Assembly: GCA_028714495.1 (NCBI GenBank) | Contig: JAQTMH010000001.1 | Coordinates: forward strand, 137,721 to 179,813 | Reading direction: 5' to 3' | DNA: 42,093 bases | Origin: Patescibacteria group bacterium | GTDB lineage: Bacteria; Patescibacteriota; Patescibacteriia; JAHIZJ01 | Shown: piece by piece, positions 14,874-23,582 of the stretch | How the letters are laid out: each line of letters starts with the position of its first letter | Numbering within the stretch: the stretch's first letter is position 1 | Notes under the pieces: model-generated | Database searches by the model: none | What the model saw: only the letters and a program-made list of their open reading frames with translations | Told to the model about the DNA's origin: nothing | Program-made: the position numbers and the translations under genes

Positions 14874-14898
14874 AAGGTTCTATCCGGAACATCTGTGT

Positions 14899-16002
14899 CT
14901 AGACAGGATCGCCGAAGTGGTATCGATCCACCAGCGAACTCATCCGCTGCTTCCAGTCCTCAGGATTGAGGAACCGAGCAGTAGCCGCCACTGAAGTCAG
15001 CAGGGAATTTCCGTCCTGCGGAGTGAAGCAGAAGCCAACGATGTGGTTGCCCACGACTGAGATGGTCTTGACCGCGACCACAGTCTGGTCGAGAATCCGG
15101 CCATTGAATCCGCAGTCACGCGCTTCGGAGAAGATCTGTTCCGCAGTCATGCGCTGGGTGATCGCCACATACGGCCGGCTGGCGAAGGCGTCGACGACCT
15201 GCTGGGCCGTCGGCGGATTGTCAACCCGGATGTTGAACCGAATCACGTGCATGTACTGGGTCGGGACCTGGAGCGACGAAGAGAAGAGCGGCAAATCAAG
15301 GCCAAGCGTCTGATAGACCCGCCAGGCATCCTTGGCGTGGTGCGTGCCGAAACGCTCATCCTTGTGACCGTCCACCTTCGGTGAGGCAATCATCTCAGCC
15401 TGGCTGATGTCCGTGCACCGGCGGATCGCCACGAAGTCGCCGTCCAAGATCTTGAGGCCCATCCCCTTGATGACATCCACGATGACCGAAAGGTTGTGGG
15501 TGTTGCAGGAGACGATCTGAAGCTTCTGGACTCCGTTGGTCGGCTCTTCATTGATGCCCAGGGCAAACGGCATACCGAAGCCCTCTTCCGAACCTTGGGC
15601 GAAGAAACCGCGCACACGGTCTTGAACCGGTTCGTACCATGCCTCGCCTTCCGTCACAACCTTCCTGCCCGTTGCCTTGTCCTTCCTGACATACTTGCCG
15701 TTCATGTGACCCAGTCCAGCTGGCGTGCAGTCTGCCACCACGTCAGCCCACTGGAGGGCTTCGGGTCGAGTCATGCTCGGATTCAATCCCCAGCCCCTGA
15801 ACGCATCGACGGTTGACTCCTCGGTCACCAACTGAACTGCCCCGCGGGAAAGCATCCGTTTGACAGCGCCGACAGTCGTCTCCTGCGGACTGTTCTTGTG
15901 CACTGCCAAACCAGTGATGCCCAGCGGTTCACTCCACTTCTCGAGCAATCCCAGAAGCGGTCGGCCGATCGTACCAGTACCTACGACGAGGACATTTCCC
16001 AT
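14899..16002 (-). CDS. gap: Type II (archaeal-type) glyceraldehyde-3-phosphate dehydrogenase
   Basis: The start at 16002 is set by the SD AAGGAGG about 10 nt upstream; the product is 367 residues. Residues 3-13 are the Rossmann nucleotide-binding motif (VLVVGTGTIGRP). ADVVADCTPAGLG matches the archaeal DATPGG(V)G segment. Cys166 in IVSCNTHNLS is the catalytic cysteine (archaeal SCNTTGL). THHAKDAW matches the archaeal HHGPD segment, and VPTQYMHV with SVVGNHIVGF match late conserved blocks. In the family it converts glyceraldehyde-3-phosphate to 1,3-bisphosphoglycerate using NAD(P)+. The canonical bacterial type I motif (ASCTTNC) is absent. Own promoter and terminator, SD class. It may be this organism's glycolytic enzyme or an addition to a type I enzyme elsewhere. 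Confidence 0.87.
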   Translation of the reverse strand: MGNVLVVGTGTIGRPLLGLLEKWSEPLGITGLAVHKNSPQETTVGAVKRMLSRGAVQLVTEESTVDAFRGWGLNPSMTRPEALQWADVVADCTPAGLGHMNGKYVRKDKATGRKVVTEGEAWYEPVQDRVRGFFAQGSEEGFGMPFALGINEEPTNGVQKLQIVSCNTHNLSVIVDVIKGMGLKILDGDFVAIRRCTDISQAEMIASPKVDGHKDERFGTHHAKDAWRVYQTLGLDLPLFSSSLQVPTQYMHVIRFNIRVDNPPTAQQVVDAFASRPYVAITQRMTAEQIFSEARDCGFNGRILDQTVVAVKTISVVGNHIVGFCFTPQDGNSLLTSVAATARFLNPEDWKQRMSSLVDRYHFGDPV

Positions 16003-16082
16003 ACTCCTGACCTCCTTGTTGCGTTGTGTATCAACGCGATTTCTGGACCCCGAACCCATGCCTTCATATTGAAAAGAACGAA

Positions 16083-16115
16083 AGAAAGGCAGAGATTAGA
16101 TATCCTGCGCTTTCT
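16083..16115 (-). promoter_or_regulatory. 5'-terminal stem-loop of the GAPDH mRNA
   Basis: AGAAA...GCAG / CTGC...TTTCT; its outer edge coincides with the predicted transcript start (about 16115). Confidence 0.45.
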
Positions 16116-16121
16116 GAACAT

Positions 16122-16150
16122 ATCCTACAACGTAAGACATAGTATGACAA
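16122..16150 (-). promoter_or_regulatory. Minus-strand promoter of the GAPDH gene
   Basis: On the minus strand TTGTCA (16150-16145), 17-bp spacer, TAGGAT (16127-16122); the leader is about 113 nt. Confidence 0.6.
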
Positions 16151-16262
16151 GTCTATTTTTCCACAGTTGCTTGACCAGCGCTATTTTCACGCGGTATATT
16201 ATTTGCTAAGATAAAGCTCGTGCCAAAAACGCTTTTATTTTTTTATTCTTTTTTTCAACAAA

Positions 16263-16577
16263 ATGATTTTCGAAATACTCTGGTATGACCAGCAAACAAG
16301 CTCCTCTTTTCAGCCTACCAGTTTTGATCTGCCTAAAATTGATTTTTCTAATGTTTTAGTCCCGGGCGCGATGACGATTATCTCAGCCGTGATCTTTATC
16401 ATGCTTACTGTTCTGATGTACAACTTATTTAGATTGTTAAAAATATCGGGAGGCGATGAAGAAATAACCGCGAAAGCAAAAGTAAATATAAAAAACTCTC
16501 TGATATTTATTTTTATTTCCTCCCTTTCCTGGGTTGCCCTTTCAGTTATTCTCCACAGATTCTTGGTTGAAAATTAA
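16263..16577 (+). CDS. Small two-helix membrane protein (TrbC/VirB2-like)
   Basis: A 104-residue protein. Residues about 34-58 and 79-99 are membrane helices. The loop between is polar and basic (ISGGDEEITAKAKVNIKNS). This layout, with a GG-DEE...AK..IKNSL segment before the second helix, is that of small TrbC/VirB2-type pilin-like proteins frequent in Patescibacteria; there is no clear signal peptide. No other secretion gene is adjacent. There is no SD (AT-rich 5' side). The following spacer (16578-16890) shows no gene. Confidence 0.6.
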   Translation: MIFEILWYDQQTSSSFQPTSFDLPKIDFSNVLVPGAMTIISAVIFIMLTVLMYNLFRLLKISGGDEEITAKAKVNIKNSLIFIFISSLSWVALSVILHRFLVEN

Positions 16578-16890
16578 TAATAAAAAGTCGTCGCCATTTT
16601 TTGGCTAATATTATTTTATTAGCTTTTTTCTTTATTTAAACAATCCTCCTGGCTAGCTAACCCACGAGAACGCGTCTTCCGGGTTACCAATGACTAGCTG
16701 AGTGAAAAATTCATTGCGGTATAACGCGTGAACTGGGCAAGAATCAAACGTTTTATATTATTCAATAATTAATTTGGCTAATATTAGCATAATAAATATA
16801 ATTAGTTAGTATTTCCATTTACTTTCTTTTTTCTTGATGGATTACAGAATACTAATATGCTTCTGAGAAAACCCCGCTGCTGATAATAAT

Positions 16891-16919
16891 TTGTCAAATT
16901 ATTAAAAACTCATTATAAT
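16891..16919 (+). promoter_or_regulatory. Promoter of the HSP20 gene
   Basis: TTGTCA (16891-16896), 17-bp spacer, TATAAT (16914-16919). No CIRCE-like inverted repeat is seen. Confidence 0.75.
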
Positions 16920-16947
16920 TAATACGAAGATAAACTCCCTTTATTAT

Positions 16948-17415
16948 ATGGATAACAATAAATTCGCTACCAGGTTAGATGAGCTGAGTGATCCGGTTGA
17001 TGAGGATAGTAATTCGAACCAGCCAAAAATTTTCGTTACTGATTCATCCCTAGCTAATGAAGAGATGCTTGGGGATGATTATTCGGGTCAATTGGCTGTT
17101 GACGTCTATCAGACACCGAAGGAAATAATTATAAAATCGACCATCGCCGGTGTTCAGCCCGAAGACCTCGATATTTCAATTAATAACGACATGGTGATAA
17201 TCAAGGGCTACCGCCGTCAGGAAGAGACTGTTTCAGAAGATAATTATATATACAAGGAATGTCATTGGGGAGGTTTTTCTCGTTCAATTATTTTACCAGT
17301 AGACATAAAGGAGGATAAGGTTAAGGCAAGTTTAAAAAACGGCGTCTTAACAATCATCCTGCCGAAATCGGGTAAATCAAAAGTCCGGGTAGTCGAGGTT
17401 CAAGATGAGGCCTAA
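16948..17415 (+). CDS. hsp20: HSP20 / alpha-crystallin family small heat-shock protein
   Basis: A 155-residue protein. Residues 1-45 are an acidic, disordered N-terminal arm. Residues 48-145 are the alpha-crystallin domain: LAVDVYQTPKEIIIKSTIAGVQPEDLDISI, then VIIKGYRR, YKECHWGGFSRSIILP and the closing motif LKNGVLTIILPK. The W in HWG takes the usual place of the E..YG.F..S segment. An ATP-independent holdase that keeps unfolding proteins soluble. The gene has a good promoter, a short leader of about 22 nt and no SD. The next gene starts 21 nt after the stop, so they may be co-transcribed. Confidence 0.9.
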   Translation: MDNNKFATRLDELSDPVDEDSNSNQPKIFVTDSSLANEEMLGDDYSGQLAVDVYQTPKEIIIKSTIAGVQPEDLDISINNDMVIIKGYRRQEETVSEDNYIYKECHWGGFSRSIILPVDIKEDKVKASLKNGVLTIILPKSGKSKVRVVEVQDEA

Positions 17416-17436
17416 AAATATATATTATCAAATAGC

Positions 17437-18657
17437 ATGAAATCAAAAAAAATAGTTTTTGTATTCGGCCTTATTTTTGCCTGGCTGATCCTAGCGAATG
17501 GCGTTGTCGCCGATACTATCACCGACGATCCGGAAAAGGATTTGGCCCTCAATAAAGACCTGAAAGCGGCCAAAACTGAATTACAAAGCGGTAAACAGTT
17601 TTTGAGAGACTCTCGGATAAACTGGGAAAAAAATCGCGACGCCTATTTTCAAGATGGCTCGGAAGCAAATTTGGCCAACGCCAAAAAATACGCCAAGCAG
17701 TTGATAAATCAATCAATCGACCTGCTCGATCAGTATTATGATCTCTTGACCGTCGAGATAAATAATTTGACTGGGATTGAAGTCAGCGATAAAAATTCCA
17801 TGATCAGCGATTTAAAAAATGAAAAAGCCTGGCTTCAAACTCAGCGCGTGGCCATTACCGAATCTAATGACGCGTTAAAAATTACCGGAGTGGCCGATAC
17901 CCTTGACGCCTACCGGCAGAACAAACAGCCTTTATTCTACCGGATCATCGGCATTATCGCGGCTTCTCGCGTGAATAAAACGATAACGATTAACACTGAC
18001 GCGCTAGACCGTTTTGAGGCTGGTCTGGGTATCCTGACCGATCTAAACAGAACAGTCGGCACGCCCCAAAATCTGTTCAATCAATTAAGCGACCAGGTAG
18101 CTCAAGCTAAGGAAAAATACACCGCGGCGCTTAACGGTTTCCGATCGCTAAACTCAGTCACCACCGCCCAGACAGATTTTGAATCCGAGCGCTCAAGCCT
18201 CAACCAATCCCGCGATCTTCTGACTGAAGCTCAAACCTCCCGGCAAAACCTGATAACTGAACTAAAAAAGATAAAAGGCTCAAAAATCGGCGGGAGCGGT
18301 GAACTGGCGGCTCAAGGAAACGGTTCGTTTGTGATTTCGAATAACGGATCGGTTTCTCTTAAAGCCGACGGCGAGGTTACACTCCAGCTCTACGACTGGG
18401 CTGGCGACGCAGAAGTGACGACAACCGGCAATGCTTCAATTGAATCAGCCGATAAAAAAACAACCTACCGGGGTTTTACCGAGGCCACGATTACCGGTAA
18501 AGAATACCTCATCCTAGTAAAAGGCTCGGTCACGGAATTGTCTGCCGAAGGTGGCGGTCGAGCTTTCTTGTCCGGTACCGGCACCTATCAAATCGAGGGC
18601 GGCACCGCTCAAAGTTTTGAGGGGGCTAACGGGGTTATCTTCACTATCTCATCTTAG
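17437..18657 (+). CDS. Exported coiled-coil protein with C-terminal beta-rich domain
   Basis: A 406-residue protein. A signal peptide or anchor covers residues 1-25 (MKSKK, hydrophobic core, VVADT). Residues 30-290 are helical with long heptad-like stretches (DLKAAKTELQSGKQFLRDS; SERSSLNQSRDLLTEAQTS), probably coiled coil. Residues 295-406 are Gly/Ser/Thr-rich short strands (GGSGELAAQGNGSFVISNNG; EGGGRAFLSGTGTYQIEGG), resembling a beta-helix such as the DUF2807-type repeats at the window start. Likely a surface or envelope structural protein. No SD. It is the head of a run with the next three genes (spacings 23 nt, overlap, 21 nt). Confidence 0.7.
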   Translation: MKSKKIVFVFGLIFAWLILANGVVADTITDDPEKDLALNKDLKAAKTELQSGKQFLRDSRINWEKNRDAYFQDGSEANLANAKKYAKQLINQSIDLLDQYYDLLTVEINNLTGIEVSDKNSMISDLKNEKAWLQTQRVAITESNDALKITGVADTLDAYRQNKQPLFYRIIGIIAASRVNKTITINTDALDRFEAGLGILTDLNRTVGTPQNLFNQLSDQVAQAKEKYTAALNGFRSLNSVTTAQTDFESERSSLNQSRDLLTEAQTSRQNLITELKKIKGSKIGGSGELAAQGNGSFVISNNGSVSLKADGEVTLQLYDWAGDAEVTTTGNASIESADKKTTYRGFTEATITGKEYLILVKGSVTELSAEGGGRAFLSGTGTYQIEGGTAQSFEGANGVIFTISS

Positions 18658-18680
18658 ACTAACGGCTAATCAATATATTT

Positions 18681-18950
18681 ATGAAAAAAGGGGCTAGCGC
18701 AACTCTGATAATCATCATAATTCTAATCGTGGCTGCGGTTGGCTGGTATTTTTTCTTCCGAGGCGACAAAACTAAGGGTAAAGCCGACACCAACCAAACT
18801 AACCAAACCGAGGACCTGGGTTTAGATAGCGTCATTGATACTACGACCCTAGGCGAGATTGACACTGAATCAGATCTCGAAGATGTTGACAACTATATTG
18901 AAGACTTGACTCCGCCCGACACTAATCTCGACATAAAATTTACTCAATGA
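18681..18950 (+). CDS. Small single-pass membrane protein
   Basis: An 89-residue protein. Residues 7-27 form one hydrophobic helix (SATLIIIIILIVAAVGWYFFF). A short basic stretch follows, then an acidic Asp/Glu/Thr-rich tail of about 50 residues. The basic residues flanking the helix on both sides leave topology uncertain. The stop overlaps the next start (ATGA), so translation is coupled to the DUF3006 gene. No SD. Function unknown. Confidence 0.65.
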   Translation: MKKGASATLIIIIILIVAAVGWYFFFRGDKTKGKADTNQTNQTEDLGLDSVIDTTTLGEIDTESDLEDVDNYIEDLTPPDTNLDIKFTQ

Positions 18951-19171
18951 ACCAACAACCCTTGATCGAAGCAGTAGTCGAGAGCTTGGATAAATCTTCC
19001 GCGACTCTCCAGATTTTTGATCAAAAAATAAATTGGCCGATCGATAAGCTTCCAGCCGGGGTAAAGGCGGGCGATCGAATCTGTTTTTACCTAAGTAAGA
19101 CTGGGCCGATCGAACAAGAAAAGCTAGCCAAATCAATCCTGAATGAAATTCTCAAAGACGAGGAGGCTTAA
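18947..19171 (+). CDS. DUF3006 family protein
   Basis: A 74-residue protein with the DUF3006 pattern: an N-terminal strand VVESLDKSSATLQIF, the WPIDKLPAGVKAGDRICFYL segment (LP.GVK.GD), then a helical tail. The family is small, probably an OB-like barrel, with no firm function. It is often found beside envelope or competence-type genes. The start overlaps the stop of the upstream membrane protein. Confidence 0.75.
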   Translation: MNQQPLIEAVVESLDKSSATLQIFDQKINWPIDKLPAGVKAGDRICFYLSKTGPIEQEKLAKSILNEILKDEEA

Positions 19172-19192
19172 ATAAAGACCCAAAAAAAAGTT

Positions 19193-21049
19193 ATGGCCAA
19201 AAAAAAGCCACAATCCAAAGCAAGTGGACATTGGCTTGCTCCAGTTTTGACCATTTTTTTTATAATAATACTAGTTCTGGGAGCCGGCGCTGGCTATTTA
19301 TTGTACCGCTATCGCGCCCGGGTAATTCCAAATGTCGAATTGGCTGGCCGAACCGTCGAGAGGCTGTCCCGAGAAGAAATTTCCGACTTAGTTGAAACCT
19401 ACGCGCAACAGATTGAAACAGATGGCCTGATATTCGCTTATCAGGATAAAACTGTCTCAATCAATCCAACCATCCTTTCGGCAACTGACCCGGATTTAAC
19501 TTATAAAATTCTCTCTTTTGAGCCGGCCAAAACGGCTGAGGCGGTATTTCAGTATGGCCACCGGAAAAACTATTTCCGGAGCCTGGCTGATTTTATCCTA
19601 GCCTTTGTTCGGGGAATTAAGGTTGCCCCAAGTTACAGCCTTGACCGTGTCGAGCTGAATAAAATTCTTCGCGATAATTTTTCCGAATTGGAATCCCCGG
19701 CCAAAAACCCAAAAATTGTTTTGTCTGAAAATGGAAATATTACCGTATCGCCAGAACGCGACGGCGAGATCTTAGATTACGCCTCGGGAATCGAAGAGCT
19801 GACAAATTTGATTAGCACTCTTGAAGCGAAAGTCATCGAATTGAATAAAATTCCTGATTTGCCCTCAGTCACCGTCGGAGAAACCAACACTGCCCAAACA
19901 CAGCTCAAACAAATATTAACAAATCGCCTACCCTGGATTCTCGTCTCGGGGGAAAGCCGCTGGGCCGTGGGACAAGCTGAAATTACCAACTGGTTTACTT
20001 TTTCAAGAAATAGCGACGATCAGGTCAAACTCGATTTCGACGAACCCGAAATTATCAAATACCTCCAGGCTACGCCCGGCCAAACACTGAATCTCGAACC
20101 AAAAGAAGGTAAATTTAAAATGGAAAACAATCGGGTGACTGAATTTCAAATGAGCCAAAAAGGGGCAAAGATCAACTACGCCCGGACGCTGGAACAAATG
20201 CGCCTTGATCTATTAGACGCCACCGGCTCTGAAACACGAATTATTGTCGATCCGCTTGAACCAACTAGCTTCACCCGCGACGTCAACGAACTGGGAATTA
20301 TTGAGCTGGTGGCTGTCGGAAAAACCAATTTTAAAGGCAGCCCAAAAAACCGCGTCTACAATATTACCGTAGGCGCTAATAAGCTGAATGGCCTTTTAAT
20401 CAAGCCGGGCGAAGAATTCTCATTGGTTAAGGCGATCGGCGAGGTTGACGCCTCGACCGGCTTCTTGCCTGAGCTGGTTATTAAGGGCAACCGAACTATC
20501 CCCGAATACGGCGGGGGTTTGTGCCAGATCGGAACAACTGCCTTTCGGGTGGTTCTCAATGCTGGCTTGCCAATTCTCGAGCGGCAAAACCATTCATACC
20601 GGGTTTCGTATTACGAGCCGCCGGTTGGCATGGACGCCACTATCTACAGCCCAAAGCCTGACTTCCGGTTTGTCAATGATTTTAATAAAACCTTGCTCCT
20701 GCAAACCCGGATTGAAAAAACTGAACTAATTTTCGAATTCTACGGCACCAAGGATGGCCGCGAAATAACCTTGAGCGACCCAAAAGTCACAAACTACGTG
20801 AAGCCTGGACCAACCAAGTATGTGGAAACTGAAGATTTGGCCCCTGGTCAGACCAAATGCACCGAAAAGGCGCACACCGGCGCTGACGCTGAATTTACCT
20901 ACACCGTCAAATATCCAGATGACCAAACTAAAAGCGTGGTATTCGAGTCCCACTACAAAGCCTGGCCTGAAGTTTGTCTGGTGGGCAAACAACCTGTGGT
21001 TGAAGCACCGGCTGAAACTCCGCCCGTCGAAGAAAATACTACACCCTAA
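19193..21049 (+). CDS. VanW family envelope protein
   Basis: A 618-residue protein. Residues 16-42 are one N-terminal membrane helix after a Lys-rich start. Residues about 50-365 hold two putative peptidoglycan-binding (PG_binding_4-like) regions. Residues about 385-520 are the VanW domain: LIKPGEEFSLVKAIGEV, IPEYGGGLCQIGTTAFRVVL, ERQNHSYRVSYYEPPVGMDATIY. Residues 530-600 resemble a G5-like beta domain with two Cys, and the end is Pro/Glu-rich. VanW proteins are extracytoplasmic and linked to cell-wall or glycopeptide phenotypes without a proven reaction. No SD. Last gene of the 17437-21049 run. Confidence 0.88.
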   Translation: MAKKKPQSKASGHWLAPVLTIFFIIILVLGAGAGYLLYRYRARVIPNVELAGRTVERLSREEISDLVETYAQQIETDGLIFAYQDKTVSINPTILSATDPDLTYKILSFEPAKTAEAVFQYGHRKNYFRSLADFILAFVRGIKVAPSYSLDRVELNKILRDNFSELESPAKNPKIVLSENGNITVSPERDGEILDYASGIEELTNLISTLEAKVIELNKIPDLPSVTVGETNTAQTQLKQILTNRLPWILVSGESRWAVGQAEITNWFTFSRNSDDQVKLDFDEPEIIKYLQATPGQTLNLEPKEGKFKMENNRVTEFQMSQKGAKINYARTLEQMRLDLLDATGSETRIIVDPLEPTSFTRDVNELGIIELVAVGKTNFKGSPKNRVYNITVGANKLNGLLIKPGEEFSLVKAIGEVDASTGFLPELVIKGNRTIPEYGGGLCQIGTTAFRVVLNAGLPILERQNHSYRVSYYEPPVGMDATIYSPKPDFRFVNDFNKTLLLQTRIEKTELIFEFYGTKDGREITLSDPKVTNYVKPGPTKYVETEDLAPGQTKCTEKAHTGADAEFTYTVKYPDDQTKSVVFESHYKAWPEVCLVGKQPVVEAPAETPPVEENTTP

Positions 21050-21066
21050 GCCATGGGCTCCTAATG

Positions 21067-21170
21067 TTATTTAACTTTACGTCCTCGCAAATTCAATTTG
21101 CGGAGACGTTTAGACAATCCCAGACGCCGAGCCCCGGGTCTCTGTGCCGGGGGAGGCGGGTAAATAAGGA
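21067..21170 (-). repeat. Dispersed repeat, copy 4
   Basis: 21067-21112 matches 897-942 closely, including the palindrome around GCAAATTCAATTTGC. The following GGCGGGTAAATAAG matches GGCGGATAAAC of copy 1 after a longer GC-rich insert. It may also end the VanW transcript. Confidence 0.6.
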
Positions 21171-21260
21171 CAAGGAATTCCCATCCAGGCTAAAGCCTTT
21201 TCAACCCGAACTTAAGTTCGGTCTTTAGAAGAAATCCAAAATTAACAATTTATAATGGAA

Positions 21261-21300
21261 CCGGCTCTGCCGGGCCGAAAGCAGCAAGCGCGTAAGTCCT
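21261..21300 (+). mobile_element. Right-end fragment of the MITE-like element
   Basis: Matches 3831-3870 over 40 bp with three differences and ends with the same terminal CGCGTAAGTCCT. The left part of the element is missing. Confidence 0.6.
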
Positions 21301-21302
21301 AA

Positions 21303-21482
21303 TAAAAACAGCCGGTCGGGTATCTGCAGTCAAGAAGGTCTTACTAAGGAGAAAGAAAAGGGCTATTGCCCTGTTCGATCCTCGGAAAAACCCCCATGCT
21401 TTTCGTGACTGCAGATACCTAGCCAGCTGTAACAGATTAAACAATTCCACCCAGTCAAATGATTGCTCGGATTCTTCAATAA
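21303..21482 (-). ncRNA. Candidate structured small RNA with its own promoter and terminator
   Basis: On the minus strand a promoter (21517-21489) points to a start near 21482, about 180 nt before a T-run (21308-21301). The 3' two thirds fold into one long hairpin. CAGCTGG (21429-21423) pairs with CCGGCTG (21315-21309), a 3x3 internal loop follows, and then GGTATCTGCAGTC (21419-21407) pairs perfectly with 21331-21319. Inside there is GGGC-AATA-GCCC and a GAGGA/TCTCC helix. The outer stem plus T-run is also the terminator. An 82-codon frame crosses the region but has no SD and cannot be reached from this promoter. Shape and length recall 6S-type RNAs, but I see no specific signature. Confidence 0.45.
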
Positions 21483-21488
21483 CTGGCC

Positions 21489-21540
21489 ATCTTAGCATAC
21501 CCAGTAAACCTTGTCAAGACCCGCGAAAATGTGCTAGACT
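21489..21540. promoter_or_regulatory. Divergent promoters sharing one -35 site
   Basis: Plus: TTGTCA (21511-21516), 18-bp spacer ending TGC, TAGACT (21535-21540), for the NIF3-like gene. Minus: TTGACA (21517-21512), 17-bp spacer, TAAGAT (21494-21489), for the candidate RNA. The two -35 hexamers overlap on TTGTCAA. Confidence 0.55.
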
Positions 21541-21570
21541 AAGGTGACAAAATTAATTCCGACAAACAAT

Positions 21571-22551
21571 ATGACTATCGGACAAATCTACAATCTGGCG
21601 ATTAAAATGGGCATTGCCAGCGACCTGCGCGGGCGACCAGCCGTGATAAAAAAATTACGAAAAGAGAAGGCGAAATACGAATCACTTCGGGGAGAAGAAC
21701 GCGCAGAATTCGATACCGAGAGATTGATCAATCCCTATTCTGACACCCGCATCTATTACGGCAATCCCGATCAGCCGGTGAAGCGCGTTCTGGCCGGGAT
21801 TGACATCGAGTCTGCGGAAATTCTCATGGCTAAAGAGCTCGGCCAGAAAAAGCCGATCGATCTTATTATTTCTCATCATCCGATCGGCGTCGGCCTGGCT
21901 GGCCTGGACGAGGTGATGCAAATGCAGGCCGAGATCTACGCGCTCTATGGCGTGCCGATCAATATTGGCGAATCGCTGCAGCTCAAGCGGATAAGTGAAG
22001 TCGCCCGGTCCCTCTCCGCGGAAAATCACAACAAAACTGTTGATACGGCCCGCTTGATGGATATGCCGCTCATGTCCATGCACACGGCCACCGACAATCT
22101 CGTGGCCAAATATCTTGACAACCTCTTCAAACGCCAGCGCGCCTCCCTCGATACCGTTGAAGATCTGATGAAGCTTTTAAAAACTATTCCGGAATATCGC
22201 ATCGCCACGCAGCTCAAAGCCGGACCGAAGCTTTTTGCCGGACATCTGGATCATTCACTGGGTAAAATCGCCCTGTCAGAAGTTACCGGTGGCACGTCCG
22301 GAGCCAAGGAAATTTTCGCCGAGCTGTCCCGGGCCGGCATCGGCACGATTGTCGGCATGCACATGTCCGAAAAACACAAAGAGGAGGCGGAAAAAAATCA
22401 TATCAACGCGGTTATCGCCGGTCACATTTCTTCAGACTCGATTGGGATGAATATATTCCTGGATGAGCTTGAAAAAAGAGGTATCGAAATTATCCCCTGC
22501 TCGGGTCTGATCCGTTATAAACGATATAAAAAGCCAGCCAAACGAAAATAG
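21571..22551 (+). CDS. NIF3-like (DUF34) dinuclear metal protein
   Basis: ATG 21571 is chosen because GTG 21544 would lie upstream of the predicted transcript start. Of 326 residues, conserved NIF3 segments in order are GIDIES.., the metal-binding ISHHPIG, SMHTATDN, GMHMSEKH and AGHISSDSIGMN. The family binds two metal ions; some members have GTP cyclohydrolase type 2 annotation, but the biological role is unsettled. Residues 1-50 are a helical extension ahead of the usual start. No SD. The ruvB start follows 3 nt after the stop, so the pair is an operon. Confidence 0.85.
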   Translation: MTIGQIYNLAIKMGIASDLRGRPAVIKKLRKEKAKYESLRGEERAEFDTERLINPYSDTRIYYGNPDQPVKRVLAGIDIESAEILMAKELGQKKPIDLIISHHPIGVGLAGLDEVMQMQAEIYALYGVPINIGESLQLKRISEVARSLSAENHNKTVDTARLMDMPLMSMHTATDNLVAKYLDNLFKRQRASLDTVEDLMKLLKTIPEYRIATQLKAGPKLFAGHLDHSLGKIALSEVTGGTSGAKEIFAELSRAGIGTIVGMHMSEKHKEEAEKNHINAVIAGHISSDSIGMNIFLDELEKRGIEIIPCSGLIRYKRYKKPAKRK

Positions 22552-22554
22552 CCT

Positions 22555-23577
22555 ATGCCACCAGAGCGCGTTGTCTCGGCCAAGGAAAAACAGGAAGACG
22601 CCAAACTCGATCAAACTCTGAGACCCCGGAATTTGAAGGATTATGTTGGCCAAAATAAAATCAAAGAAAATCTTCATATCTTCATGTCCGCGGCTAAGCA
22701 GCGCCGCGAGCCGATTGAGCATGTCTTGCTTCACGGCTCACCCGGCTTGGGCAAAACCACCCTGGCCCATATTATCGCCCGCGAAATGGGCGTCAACATC
22801 CGGGTTACCTCCGGGCCGGCCATCGAACGGGCTGGCGATCTGGGCTCGATCTTGACCAATCTCGAAGACCACGACATTATCTTTATCGATGAAATCCATC
22901 GTTTGAACCGGACAGTCGAAGAAACTCTCTACCCAGCCATGGAAGAATACGTAATCGATGTGATTCTGGGGAAGGGCCTGGGCGCTCGGACTATGCGACT
23001 TGATTTGCCGAAATTCACCCTCATCGGCGCGACCACCCAAATCAGTAAACTTTCTTCGCCCTTGCGCGACCGCTTCGGCAATACTTTCAGGCTGGAATAT
23101 TACCTGGATGAAGACATCGAGAAAATTATCAACCGTTCAGCCAAAATTCTCAAAATACCAATTGAAGGCGACGCCACCAAGGCCATTGCCAAACGCAGCC
23201 GGAAAACCCCCCGGATCGCCAATCGTCTGCTCAAGCGGGTTCGCGACTATGCCCAGATGAAAAATCACGGCCGGATCACAGTTGAATCAGCCGAAAAAGC
23301 GCTCGACCTGCTGGGAATAGATCACTATGGCCTGGACAATACTGACCGTCTGATTTTAGAAACAATCATCGATAAATTCAGCGGCGGACCGGTTGGCTTG
23401 AATACCGTCGCCGCCTCAACTTCCGAAGAAATGGATACGATTGTCGAAGTCTATGAGCCTTTCTTGCTCCAGATCGGCTTCCTCGCCCGCACGCCTCGCG
23501 GCCGCGTGGTCACCAAACACGCCTATGACCACTTGGGACGCAAAGCACCAAAAAATCTTCAGGATAAGCTGATTTAA
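22555..23577 (+). CDS. ruvB: Holliday junction branch migration ATPase RuvB
   Basis: A 340-residue protein, full length for the family. Residues 20-80 hold RuvB's lead-in ([12 protein letters not shown]) and Walker A ([10 protein letters not shown]). Walker B is IFIDEIH, sensor 1 is GATTQ, and the arginine finger region is LRDRFG. The C-terminal winged-helix part contains [12 protein letters not shown] and ends with RGR.VT..A. The protein forms hexamers that drive branch migration with RuvA. In this copy 'GATT' is followed by QISK rather than RAGL. No SD. Second gene after the NIF3-like protein; no clear terminator follows. Confidence 0.96.
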   Translation: MPPERVVSAKEKQEDAKLDQTLRPRNLKDYVGQNKIKENLHIFMSAAKQRREPIEHVLLHGSPGLGKTTLAHIIAREMGVNIRVTSGPAIERAGDLGSILTNLEDHDIIFIDEIHRLNRTVEETLYPAMEEYVIDVILGKGLGARTMRLDLPKFTLIGATTQISKLSSPLRDRFGNTFRLEYYLDEDIEKIINRSAKILKIPIEGDATKAIAKRSRKTPRIANRLLKRVRDYAQMKNHGRITVESAEKALDLLGIDHYGLDNTDRLILETIIDKFSGGPVGLNTVAASTSEEMDTIVEVYEPFLLQIGFLARTPRGRVVTKHAYDHLGRKAPKNLQDKLI

Positions 23578-23582
23578 ATAAC

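Noticed and set aside
21250-21498. 82-codon minus-strand ORF
   Set aside because: Its start codon lies inside the -10 region and upstream of the predicted transcript start. It has no SD and ends inside the MITE fragment, while base pairing dominates the region.
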